From: Phyllobacterium myrsinacearum
GTDB lineage: Bacteria; Pseudomonadota; Alphaproteobacteria; Rhizobiales; Rhizobiaceae
Direction: 5' to 3'
Length of the DNA stretch: 64,000 nt
Assembly: GCF_002980555.1 (NCBI RefSeq)
Contig: NZ_PVBT01000001.1
Location: 1 to 64,000 of the forward strand
The notes under the pieces were generated by a model that was not told the origin of the DNA, did not search any database, and worked only from the letters and a program-made list of their open reading frames with translations. Position numbers and translations under genes: made by a program. Positions 1-9,039 of this stretch are shown here, piece after piece; within the stretch, counting starts at the first letter, position 1; every line of letters starts with the position of its first letter.

Positions 1-49
1 GCAAAGCCCGAGGACAGACCGACAAAACGGCAATCGCCGGATATGGTGG

Positions 50-126
<77 letters not shown>

Positions 127-158
127 ACACAAACACAATCCCAAAACACCCAGTCTCA

Positions 159-180
159 CGTCAGGCTCATAACCTGAAGG
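159..180 (+). repeat. Partial duplicate of the tRNA-fMet anticodon arm
   Basis: These 22 bases are an exact copy of positions 75-96, the anticodon stem-loop of the initiator tRNA, lying 84 bp downstream. The copy has no acceptor, D or T arm, so it is not a tRNA gene. It sits inside a larger hairpin, because CTCAC (155-159) can pair with GTGAG (181-185) and clamp the copied stem. It could be a scar of a tRNA-array duplication or part of the 3' processing and termination region of an rRNA operon. Confidence 0.85.
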
Positions 181-206
181 GTGAGGGCGTCCGGGCAAAG
201 CCCGGC

Positions 207-229
207 AAAACAGTCAACCAGACTGTTTT
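207..229 (+). terminator. Terminator-like hairpin behind tRNA-fMet
   Basis: A perfect 9-bp stem, AAAACAGTC (207-215) with GACTGTTTT (221-229), closes a 5-nt loop and ends in T residues. A second short hairpin, CCGGG/CCCGG, lies just upstream at about 191-205. Together they are the likely end of the tRNA (rRNA-operon) transcript. The remaining bases to 365 are AT-richer and show no gene. Confidence 0.6.
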
Positions 230-365
230 AAGGCCGAACGGACAAAGCCTCTCCCCAAAACCAAAACCAACTCACAATCGCAGAACCAGCTTCTCACAAA
301 ATACCAAAACCCCACCATAAACCGGGTTCTGGTGTTTATAAAAGGGGCAAGAATAACAGTGCAAC

Positions 366-1340
366 CTATGCGGTGATATCAACCACGCCGCAGTCGCCGC
401 TCTCGCTGCCGAACACCAGACGGTGCCCGGTCCTGTCCCAGTCCATGGACGAAATCGCGCCCCTGCCGGGGCGGCGCAGCAGCACTTCCTTCTGGTCGCC
501 GAAGCGCCCGACCAGGATCATGCCGTCGGAATAACCGATGGCGACGATATCCTCGACCGGATGACAGGCCACTGCCGTCACCGTGCTGTCGCCGCGGGTC
601 CCAAGCTCGAGCGGCGCCTTGCCCATCGGACCGTCCTTGCCGGAAAACGGCCAGACGACCGTTGCCGGTGCGCCAGATGTCGCCAGCCACTTCCCCTTGG
701 GGCTCCATGACCAGCTTTTGACCTTGTTGGGATAACCAGTCATGCGCATATGACGGTTGTCTTCCAGGCGCCAGCCATGCAGGGCGTTCTCCTGCATGGA
801 GGTAACGAGAAAACGGTTGTCGGGCGAAAAAATCACCGAGACATGGGCACCTTTCCATTCAAGCTCGGTCGGTGTGCCGTTGGTTGCCGGCCAGTGCAGC
901 GTCACGCCGTTGTAGCGGGCGACCGCCAGCCGCAGGCCCTTGGGCGCAAAGGCAAGTCCTTCGACGCTGCGTTCATGCGTGAGTTCCCGCACGGATCCGT
1001 CGGGTGCGCGCACCCAGGCGGTTTTTCCCGAGGCATAGGCTATGGCGCCGTTGGGTGCTGCCGCCAGAGCCGTCATCCATTTGCGCGGTATCCTGCTCAG
1101 CTCGGTGACTTCCCCGTTCAGGCCGATCGAGCAGACGCGGCCATCTTCACCGCTCGTAAGCAGTGACTTACCATCGAATGCGGCGATGGCACAGAGAAGG
1201 CCGTCATGGGCTTCCACGGTCTTGTGGCCGTTGTCGAGCCGGTGCACGCTGCCGTCGGCAAGCGCGAAGAAGGGGACATCCTGGATAAAGCGCGCGTCAA
1301 CGCAATGGCCGGCGAGATCAAGCGGGGCAATGGTCGGCAT
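366..1340 (-). CDS. WD40-repeat beta-propeller protein coupled to CobW GTPase
   Basis: Protein of 324 residues made of repeated beta-propeller blades; recurring units such as GEDGRVCSIGLNGEV, APDGSVREL and GYSDGMILVGRF are typical WD40-like blades, about seven across the whole length. There is no signal peptide or membrane segment, so it should be cytosolic. No catalytic motif is visible; the likely role is a scaffold or client-binding partner. Its ATG overlaps the stop of the upstream CobW gene (TGATG at 1338-1342), so the two are translationally coupled and presumably act together, perhaps in zinc allocation. That functional link is inference from the operon. Confidence 0.85.
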   Translation of the reverse strand: MPTIAPLDLAGHCVDARFIQDVPFFALADGSVHRLDNGHKTVEAHDGLLCAIAAFDGKSLLTSGEDGRVCSIGLNGEVTELSRIPRKWMTALAAAPNGAIAYASGKTAWVRAPDGSVRELTHERSVEGLAFAPKGLRLAVARYNGVTLHWPATNGTPTELEWKGAHVSVIFSPDNRFLVTSMQENALHGWRLEDNRHMRMTGYPNKVKSWSWSPKGKWLATSGAPATVVWPFSGKDGPMGKAPLELGTRGDSTVTAVACHPVEDIVAIGYSDGMILVGRFGDQKEVLLRRPGRGAISSMDWDRTGHRLVFGSESGDCGVVDITA

Positions 1341-2458
1341 CAGGCAAGGCAGCTTTCAAGTCCGGATTTCAGCGCATCATGGTCGAGGTTGCGGCCGATG
1401 AAGACAAGCCGGCTTTCGCGTTTTTCGTTGTCTTTCCAGGCCCGCTGATGATCGCCCTCGATGATCATATGGACGCCCTGGATGACATAGCGCTCGTGAT
1501 CGTTGCGGAAGGCGAGAATGCCCTTGAGGCGCAGGATATTCGGGCCCTGTTCCTGGGTGATCTTCTGCACCCACGGGAAGAATCTGTCGGGATTGAGTTC
1601 GCCGGCACGCAAGGAGACCGAAACAACCGTTGTGTCGTGAATCGGCGAGGCATGATCATGGTGGTGATGGTGATCATGCCCCCCGTGATCATGCCCATGA
1701 TCGTGATGATGGTGCGCGTGATCATGATCATGGTCGCAATCGGGGCCGCAGGCATGATCGGGGTGATCGTGGTCGAGGAAATGCGGATCGTTTTCCAAGG
1801 CGCGCGTCAGGTCGAAAGCGCCGCGGTCAAGCACCCGCGTCAGGTCAATACTGGCGCGCTCGGTCCGGTGAATGACGGCATAGGGATTGATGGCGCGCAC
1901 CGTGGCTTCGACGGCGGCGAGTTCCTCCGGCGTAACCAGATCGGTCTTGTTGAGGAGGACGACATCGGCAAAGGCAATCTGGTCTTCCGCCTCACGGCTG
2001 TCCTTCAGGCGCAGCGGCAGGTGTTTTGCATCGACGAGCGCCACGACGGCATCCAGCATGGTCTTGCTGCGTACATCGTCATCCATGAAGAAGGTCTGGG
2101 CGACGGGGACGGGATCGGCAAGGCCGGTTGTTTCGACGATAATGGCGTCGAAACGGCCGGGACGGCGCATCAGGCCCTCGACAACGCGAATCAGATCGCC
2201 GCGCACCGTGCAGCAGATGCAGCCATTGTTCATTTCGTAGATTTCTTCGTCGGATTCGACGATCAGATCATTGTCGATGCCGATCTCGCCGAATTCGTTG
2301 ACGATAACAGCATAGCGTTTGCCATGGTCTTCGCTGAGAATGCGGTTGAGCAGCGTCGTCTTGCCGGAACCGAGATAGCCGGTCAGGACGGTAACGGGGA
2401 TTTGGGGCGCGCGCACCGCGTCGGGCGCTGCACTGGTGGTCGTCTGAGCTTCACTCAT
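1340..2458 (-). CDS. CobW/COG0523-family zinc-binding GTPase (metallochaperone)
   Basis: About 372 residues. A G1 P-loop GYLGSGKT lies at residues 27-34, the signature metal-site motif CICC at 80-83, a G4-type NKTD near residue 170, then a long His/Asp-rich stretch (mostly HDH and HHHH units, coded by about 1630-1745) and a CobW C-terminal domain. COG0523 GTPases use GTP hydrolysis to deliver metal, often zinc, to client enzymes; the His-rich loop is a metal reservoir in several members. I chose the ATG at 2458, preceded by AAGAGG, over an ATG nine codons upstream that has no ribosome site. The WD40 gene follows in the same operon with overlapping stop/start. No convincing Zur box was seen upstream. 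Confidence 0.93.
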   Translation of the reverse strand: MSEAQTTTSAAPDAVRAPQIPVTVLTGYLGSGKTTLLNRILSEDHGKRYAVIVNEFGEIGIDNDLIVESDEEIYEMNNGCICCTVRGDLIRVVEGLMRRPGRFDAIIVETTGLADPVPVAQTFFMDDDVRSKTMLDAVVALVDAKHLPLRLKDSREAEDQIAFADVVLLNKTDLVTPEELAAVEATVRAINPYAVIHRTERASIDLTRVLDRGAFDLTRALENDPHFLDHDHPDHACGPDCDHDHDHAHHHHDHGHDHGGHDHHHHHDHASPIHDTTVVSVSLRAGELNPDRFFPWVQKITQEQGPNILRLKGILAFRNDHERYVIQGVHMIIEGDHQRAWKDNEKRESRLVFIGRNLDHDALKSGLESCLA

Positions 2459-2567
2459 CGTGTGCCTCTTTGAATGGATGAACACAGGATATAGGTGATC
2501 GCAGCCGCTTTTGCTACATCAACTGTATTCAATTGCATGAATGGTTTGTTCAACCGGATTGAGCCTG

Positions 2568-3317
2568 TCACGGCCGCAAAACCGCAACGTCGAAGCGGTC
2601 GACATCCTCAAGCAGTTCGATGATGCCTTTCACGCTGTGGGCAATGATCTGTTCGCCCGCTTCCGCCGTGGCGCGGGCCGCATTGCCGGCAACGCCCAGC
2701 CGGTTGAGATCCGACATCTTCCAGCCGAACGCGTGCGGGCCGTAGGCGCGCAGGTGCCTGTAGTCACCAATATAGGCGCGTTGGCTCGAATCAAAGTTCT
2801 GCGCCTTGGTCATATCGACTGTTTCCGGGTAGAGCGCCAGCATCACCGATGTTTCGATAAAGCCGCCATGAATGTCGAGCGCCTTGTCTTCCGGCGAGAT
2901 CAAGCCATCCGGCAAACCAAACCGTGTCCAGCTTGTTGCCACGGCAAGCATATTGCAACGAACGCGCAGTTCCGTCGCGACGATGGTCATCAACGGTGCA
3001 TTGCCGCCATGGGCGTTGAGGATCACCAGCTTGGACAGGCCGCGCGCGGCGACGCCCTCGCCGATGTCGATCCAGCGCCGGACAGCCGCGTCGAAGGCGA
3101 GCGTCTTCGTGCCGTCCACATCCATGTGCTCGATGGAGTAGCCGACCGGTTCAACCGGCAGGATATCAACCGCAAGGGTGGAGGGGAGCGCCTGTTTCAG
3201 GCGCCCGGTAAGCCCTTGCGCAATCAGCGTATCGGTCTCGAACGGCAGATGCGGGCCATGCTGCTCGTGGGCGCCAAGCGGAAGAAGGGCAATCGTTCTG
3301 GCGGCGGAAGCGGGCAT
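2568..3317 (-). CDS. Creatininase-family amidohydrolase
   Basis: About 249 residues, the usual length of the creatininase fold. The metal-binding signature GAHEQHGPHLPFETD near the N-terminus supplies Glu, His and Asp ligands; LNAHGGN and the later IHGGFIETSVM supply further ligands and active-site residues. Family members hydrolyse small amides (creatinine, formamido-pyrimidines) or act as peptidases in cofactor maturation, so the substrate is unknown. Start is uncertain: ATG codons at 3353, 3338 and 3317 are in frame and none has a strong ribosome site; 3317 gives the family-like N-terminus. It follows cobW on the same strand with about 110 bp between, so it may or may not be co-transcribed. 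Confidence 0.85.
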   Translation of the reverse strand: MPASAARTIALLPLGAHEQHGPHLPFETDTLIAQGLTGRLKQALPSTLAVDILPVEPVGYSIEHMDVDGTKTLAFDAAVRRWIDIGEGVAARGLSKLVILNAHGGNAPLMTIVATELRVRCNMLAVATSWTRFGLPDGLISPEDKALDIHGGFIETSVMLALYPETVDMTKAQNFDSSQRAYIGDYRHLRAYGPHAFGWKMSDLNRLGVAGNAARATAEAGEQIIAHSVKGIIELLEDVDRFDVAVLRP

Positions 3318-3652
3318 GGGGCACTCACGGGGTTGCATGGATGCTGTTAGCATAAATGGCGCGATGCACCGAGGATAGGCGCCCGCAGATGGATTTTTAC
3401 AGGCTTATTTCGGGCGCGGCAGCAATTCGTCGGCAAATTTCATCAGAATGTCATATAAGAATTGTAACGCGGATTCATCGGGGGATTGGACTTATGGTGC
3501 GGAGCTGAATGTTGGGGCGCCAAGGGCTGTTTTCGATACAATTGAGGACTGTGCAGCGCCGATATTCTTCGCCTGATAATTGCCATTTACCAAAAAGAGC
3601 TAGCCGCCTTATCATCAACCGGACAATGGGTTCACAGCGAGCAGGAATCTGA
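3318..3652. other. Intergenic region without a gene, promoter region for MarR and amidohydrolase
   Basis: Divergent control region of about 335 bp. It holds an inverted repeat GCGCCCG (3379-3385) / CGGGCGC (3411-3417) with a 25-nt AT-rich loop and an AT-rich segment toward the marR start. I see no RNA gene or supported small ORF; a 67-codon frame on minus at 3475-3678 crosses the marR start and has no ribosome site. Confidence 0.5.
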
Positions 3653-4144
3653 ATGGTCAAGGAACGCAAGCCTCTCATCCTTCATCGACTGCAATCAACC
3701 GCTCGCTTGACGCGAACGGCCCTGGCAACCCGGCTGCTGGCCCATGGTTTCTATGCCGGGCAGGATGCCGTCATGCTGCAACTGGCGCATGAGGACGGCC
3801 TGTCCCCGAGCGTTCTGGCAAAACGCCTCGGCGTCCGGCCGCCGACAATCACCAAAACCATTTCCCGGCTGCAAACACAGGGTTTCGTCAAGAAGGAAGG
3901 ATCGGCGACAGATCAGCGCCAGGCGCATATCTTTTTGACCGATACCGGCAATGAAGCAATCAGGGCGATCGAAAAATCCATCCGCAAGACCGAGAAGGAT
4001 GCGATGAAGGGTTTCGACAAGAAGGAACGCAAGGCCCTGATCAAAATGCTGCAGCGGCTGGAGATCAATTTGTCGGCTGCCGAATTGCTGCGCCAGACCG
4101 GTCCTGACGATGACCACGAGGATGACGAGGGCGACGAAGAGTAG
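3653..4144 (+). CDS. MarR-family winged-helix transcriptional regulator
   Basis: 163 residues with the MarR plan: N-terminal dimerisation helix, then a winged helix-turn-helix in which SPSVLAKRLGVRPPTITKTISRL (about residues 51-73) is the recognition unit and KEGSATDQRQAHIFLTDTG is the wing. The C-terminus is strongly acidic (DDDHEDDEGDEE), which is uncommon in the family. An AGGA box sits about 7 nt before the ATG. MarR proteins repress nearby transport or efflux genes until bound by a small ligand; the EamA permease 77 bp downstream is the obvious candidate target, by position only. Confidence 0.9.
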   Translation: MVKERKPLILHRLQSTARLTRTALATRLLAHGFYAGQDAVMLQLAHEDGLSPSVLAKRLGVRPPTITKTISRLQTQGFVKKEGSATDQRQAHIFLTDTGNEAIRAIEKSIRKTEKDAMKGFDKKERKALIKMLQRLEINLSAAELLRQTGPDDDHEDDEGDEE

Positions 4145-4221
4145 TTTTCTCTTCGCTCCGGGCGATTTACCGTTACAAATGCTGTGAAATTGCTAACATG
4201 ATGGCACTTCCCGCCGTCTGA

Positions 4222-5127
4222 TTGGTTAGCTCCTTGTCCGTACCCGCTCCTTCCTCTCAGGAAGCCGTTCCTGCTGCCGCAATTCTTTACATCTTTGCGG
4301 CAGGTATCCTGTTTTCCTGTCTGGATTCGAGCGCCAAATACCTGGTTCTCCAGGGCATCCCGCCCGCATTCATTTCATGGATGCGGTTTGCCGAGCATGC
4401 GGTGCTGGTTCTCATCTTCTTTCGCGGCTGGACCAATCCGGCGCTGTTCAGGGTCAAGAGCATCCGCTTTCAGCTGCTGCGCGGCCTGTGCCTGTTCGGT
4501 TCTACCTATTTCAACTTCTACGCGCTGCAGACCATGCAGCTGGGCGAGACGATCACGATCACCTTCGCCGCGCCGATGGTCATTGCTGCCCTGGCTGGAC
4601 CATTGCTGGGGGAGTGGGCTGGCTGGCGCCGCTGGGCGGCGATCATCGTGGCGTTCATCGGCGTGCTGATCATCGCGCGTCCCGGCTTTGGAACGCTCAA
4701 TCCCGGCTTGCCCTATTCCATACTGGCCATGCTCAGCTACTCGCTCTACGTGCTTCTGACCCGCCGCATGGCTGCCACCGAATCACCGGAAAGCCTGATC
4801 TTTTTCTCCGCGCTCGCGCCCGCCGTGCTGATTTCGCCCGCCATCACCGAGGCCATGATGCCGCAGACCTGGTTCCAGATCATGCTTCTGCTCATGCTCG
4901 GTTTCTTCGGCGGGGTCGGGCACTATTTCATCATTCTCGCCTACCGGCGCGCCACCACGGCCGCACTCGCCCCTTACCCGTTTCTGCAGATCGTCTGGAT
5001 GCTGGCGTTCGGATATGTGTTTTTTGGCCAGTTTCCCGATGTCTACACGCTTGTCGGCGCGGTCATCGTCATCGGCAGCGGGCTTTACGTCGTGCATCGC
5101 GAGCACCGGTTGCGGCGGCAGTCCTGA
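4222..5127 (+). CDS. EamA/DMT-family membrane transporter
   Basis: About 301 residues with roughly ten hydrophobic segments in two EamA halves (for example the runs around ILYIFAAGILFSCLDSSAKY and, in the second half, LIFFSALAPAVLISPAI). Drug/metabolite transporters of this type export or import amino acids, nucleosides or similar small molecules; the substrate is unknown. The first possible start in frame is TTG at 4222, preceded by an in-frame stop; no good ribosome site is visible and TTG at 4234 is an alternative. It lies just behind the MarR gene on the same strand. Confidence 0.88.
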   Translation: MVSSLSVPAPSSQEAVPAAAILYIFAAGILFSCLDSSAKYLVLQGIPPAFISWMRFAEHAVLVLIFFRGWTNPALFRVKSIRFQLLRGLCLFGSTYFNFYALQTMQLGETITITFAAPMVIAALAGPLLGEWAGWRRWAAIIVAFIGVLIIARPGFGTLNPGLPYSILAMLSYSLYVLLTRRMAATESPESLIFFSALAPAVLISPAITEAMMPQTWFQIMLLLMLGFFGGVGHYFIILAYRRATTAALAPYPFLQIVWMLAFGYVFFGQFPDVYTLVGAVIVIGSGLYVVHREHRLRRQS

Positions 5128-5271
5128 CCGGCGTCCGCATCCGGGCGTAGCCGGTTCAATGCTGCTTTGCAGAGCACAGGCGGCGAAAGGGCTTTGATTT
5201 ATCGGGTTGCAATGGCATAACGCCAGAGAATGACAATGTACTTGTCTGGCTAGACGGCGGGGAGGCGGTTT

Positions 5272-6291
5272 TTGGCGCAAAAGATCAAACTATCGACAAT
5301 TGCCGACGCGCTGAAAGTGTCCACTGCAACCGTATCGCTTGCGCTGCGTGACAGTCCCCTTGTTGCCGACCAGACCCGCGAAAAGATCAAGGAACACGCG
5401 CGCGCCATCGGTTATATCTACAACCGCCGTGCGGCCAGCCTGCGGACGTCGCGTTCCGGCATTGTCGGTGTGGTGGTTCATGACATCATGAACCCGTTCT
5501 TTGCCGAAATCCTGCGCGCCATCGAGGGTGAACTTGATCGCTCCGGCCAGACCTTCATCCTGTCGAACCATTACGACCAGCTCGACAAGCAGCGCACATT
5601 CATCGAGACCGTCCTGCAATTGGGCGGTGACGGCGTCATCATGTCGCCGGCCATCGGCACACCGGCTGAGGATATCCGCATGGCCGAAGACAATGGCCTG
5701 CCGGTGGTGCTGATTGCACGCTCGGTCAAGGATGCCAATGTGCCGGTGTTCCGGGGTGATGATTCCTACGGTATCAGCCTGGCGACGAACCATCTGATTT
5801 CATTGGGCCATACGCGGATTGCCATGGTCGGCGGCACGGACCAGACCTCGACCGGCCGCGACCGCTATGAGGGTTATCTTCTGGCGATGCAGAAGGCTGG
5901 GCTTGAGGTCAAGCCGGAGTGGCGCATTCCCGGGCCGCGCACCAAGCAGGCCGGATTTGATGCGGCCCCGCAGTTTCTGGCATTGAAGGATCATCCCACG
6001 GCGGCCGTCTGCTGGAATGACCTGGCTGCCATCGGCATGATGAACGGCATTGCCCGTGCCGGGCTGCTGCCTGGCGTCGATATTTCCGTGACCGGTTATG
6101 ACGACCTGGAAGAGGCGGCGATTGCCACGCCAGCGCTGACAACCGTCTGGAACGGTCAGCGCGAGGTCGGCCAGCGTGCAGCGCGCGCCCTGCTCGATCA
6201 GCTCAATGGCGCCGATACCCATGCCCGGCAGGAGCTGATCAAGCCGGAACTGCGCATCCGCCAATCCACGTCCAAACCCAAGGAACGGTAA
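5272..6291 (+). CDS. LacI-family transcriptional repressor
   Basis: 339 residues. The N-terminal helix-turn-helix (KLSTIADALKVSTATVSLAL, about residues 6-25) and hinge RRAASLRTSRSG are canonical, followed by a periplasmic-binding-protein-like ligand domain (IVGVVVHDIMNPFF...) ending in the GYDDLEEA effector motif. The start is TTG at 5272: it is preceded at good spacing by GGGGAGGC, and no ATG fits the family N-terminus. LacI regulators sense sugars, polyols or nucleosides. No sugar operon adjoins this gene, so its target is unknown and may be distant. Confidence 0.95.
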   Translation: MAQKIKLSTIADALKVSTATVSLALRDSPLVADQTREKIKEHARAIGYIYNRRAASLRTSRSGIVGVVVHDIMNPFFAEILRAIEGELDRSGQTFILSNHYDQLDKQRTFIETVLQLGGDGVIMSPAIGTPAEDIRMAEDNGLPVVLIARSVKDANVPVFRGDDSYGISLATNHLISLGHTRIAMVGGTDQTSTGRDRYEGYLLAMQKAGLEVKPEWRIPGPRTKQAGFDAAPQFLALKDHPTAAVCWNDLAAIGMMNGIARAGLLPGVDISVTGYDDLEEAAIATPALTTVWNGQREVGQRAARALLDQLNGADTHARQELIKPELRIRQSTSKPKER

Positions 6292-6389
6292 GCCGGGCTC
6301 ATCGCCGCGTTTTCAGCGGGCGGCTTAAAGCTTGATTAAGGCTGTTTGCCTAAGGTCTCCCCAAGCCAGTAATCCCCGGGGAGATCGTC

Positions 6390-6833
6390 GTGAAGCTGAG
6401 TTTGCCTGCCGGGATTGGCCTTGCCGCCTTTTTCGCCGCCGCTGCGGTGCTTGGGGATTTTTTGTCGTCTGCAAGCACGCCATCCCTGCAGGTTGATCCG
6501 ACAACCACCGCTTCCATTGGACTGACAGAGTTTGACCGGCCCGCCTTTCTCATCAGCAGTCCGGGAGGCGCGGCCAAGTGCAAGATATTCCCGCAGGGCA
6601 ATGGCATGCCGGGCCATGATGCGGCGCGCGTTGCCGAGGGTTGCGCGGCACTATATGCGCCCCTTGCAGGGGCAAAGGAGTGGCGCAACAATCAGGACGG
6701 AACCATTGCTCTTGCGGATCAGGCGGGGAAAACCATCGTTGAATTCAGCCCCGGCGACGGACGGGCCTATGTCAGCATTGCGCCGCGTTCCGTCCTGCTC
6801 TCGCTGTCGGCGAGCGGGCTGACGCTGTTCTAG
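6390..6833 (+). CDS. Small exported protein with an AprI/Inh-like domain
   Basis: 147 residues starting with GTG at 6390 behind a GGGGAG ribosome site. The N-terminus (KLSLPAGIGLAAFFAAAAVLGDF) is a signal peptide or anchor. The mature part has two cysteines in KCKIF and EGCAALY, followed by EWRNNQDGTIALADQAGKT, a pattern that resembles the beta-barrel of AprI/Inh metalloprotease inhibitors (also in Brucella Omp19). The resemblance is by eye and the function is not established. It is convergent with the next gene, 7 bp away. Confidence 0.7.
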   Translation: MKLSLPAGIGLAAFFAAAAVLGDFLSSASTPSLQVDPTTTASIGLTEFDRPAFLISSPGGAAKCKIFPQGNGMPGHDAARVAEGCAALYAPLAGAKEWRNNQDGTIALADQAGKTIVEFSPGDGRAYVSIAPRSVLLSLSASGLTLF

Positions 6834-6840
6834 TCCGGCA

Positions 6841-7611
6841 CTATTCCGCCGCCTGAAGCCTTTCGCGGCTGGCCTTGTGCGCCCGGGCGGCATCACCGAA
6901 AGCGGCAAAAATCTTGCGCGAGGGATTGTCGCTCTTCACCCAGTATTCCGGATGCCATTGCACGCCGACGGCAAATCCGCGGGCATTTTTGACCGAGACC
7001 GCCTCGATCGTGCCGTCTTCCGCCACAGCTTCGATATCGAGCTGGGCCGCGGGCCTGTCGATAGCCTGCCGGTGCACGGAATTGACCTGAACCGTATCCG
7101 CCTGCATGACATTGGCGAGGCACGAGCCCGGCTTGATGCGCACGGGGTGGCGGATGGCAAAGCGCTCCGCTTGCTGCTCGGATTGCGGCGCCCGGTGATC
7201 CATGCGGCCGTCGAGTTCCTGGATTTCGGTGGCGAGCGTGCCGCCAAGCGCCACGTTCAGCTCCTGAATACCCCGGCAAATGGCGAGCAGCGGAACACCG
7301 CGCTCGATGGCGCGCCGGATCAGGGGCAATGAGGTCGCATCACGGGCGGGATCGTAGGGCTCGTGCGCCTCGGTGGGCTCGACGCCGTAGAGCGATGGGT
7401 GGACATTGGATTTGGAGCCCGTCACCAGAACCCCGTCCACGCCGTCAAGAATGGCGTCGATATCGAGGCCCTCGCCGAAAGACGGGACAATCAGGGGAAT
7501 GACACCCGCCGCCTCGTAGGCCGCTTTCAGATACTGGTCGGGCGCTGCGTGCCACGTGTAGTTTTCAAAGGCGCGAACGTCGGATGTGATGGCGACGAGT
7601 GGCTGCCGCAT
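6841..7611 (-). CDS. Class I glutamine-amidotransferase-like hydrolase (PuuD/peptidase C26 family)
   Basis: About 256 residues. The nucleophile elbow AICRGIQELNVALGG carries the catalytic Cys, and VQWHPEYW carries the catalytic His with the following Glu. This arrangement is that of gamma-glutamyl-GABA hydrolase (PuuD), which frees GABA from gamma-glutamyl-GABA in putrescine breakdown; relatives cleave other gamma-glutamyl amides. Start at 7611 is chosen because MRQPLVAITSD matches the family N-terminus and GGAG lies 8 nt upstream; a longer frame to 7692 has no support. No other puu genes are adjacent, so the exact substrate is open. Confidence 0.88.
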   Translation of the reverse strand: MRQPLVAITSDVRAFENYTWHAAPDQYLKAAYEAAGVIPLIVPSFGEGLDIDAILDGVDGVLVTGSKSNVHPSLYGVEPTEAHEPYDPARDATSLPLIRRAIERGVPLLAICRGIQELNVALGGTLATEIQELDGRMDHRAPQSEQQAERFAIRHPVRIKPGSCLANVMQADTVQVNSVHRQAIDRPAAQLDIEAVAEDGTIEAVSVKNARGFAVGVQWHPEYWVKSDNPSRKIFAAFGDAARAHKASRERLQAAE

Positions 7612-7719
7612 GGGAATGCTCCATAAACAAATCTCGATAGAATGTAGTGCAGTTCGGGGGTGTTTCCAATGGGTCCGGACCTTAAGACGCATTCAGCCGC
7701 AAAGACGGCTTTTCTGTGA

Positions 7720-8979
<1,260 letters not shown>

Positions 8980-8998
8980 CTCCGTCGTTTCACCAAAC

Positions 8999-9028
8999 AA
9001 AAAGCCCGGCATCGCTGCCGGGCTTTTT
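8999..9028. terminator. Bidirectional terminator between dctP-like and dctM-like genes
   Basis: A 12-bp perfect stem, AAAAAGCCCGGC (8999-9010) and GCCGGGCTTTTT (9017-9028), with loop ATCGCT. The T run on one strand and A run on the other make it work in both directions between convergent genes. Confidence 0.92.
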
Positions 9029-9039
9029 CATGTTTGCCG

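Noticed and set aside
2459-2560. Zur box before the CobW gene
   Set aside because: An imperfect palindrome TTCA/TGAA is present but does not resemble known rhizobial Zur operators.
3475-3678. 67-codon frame on minus between the creatininase and marR genes
   Set aside because: It overlaps the marR start, lacks a ribosome site and has no coding character.
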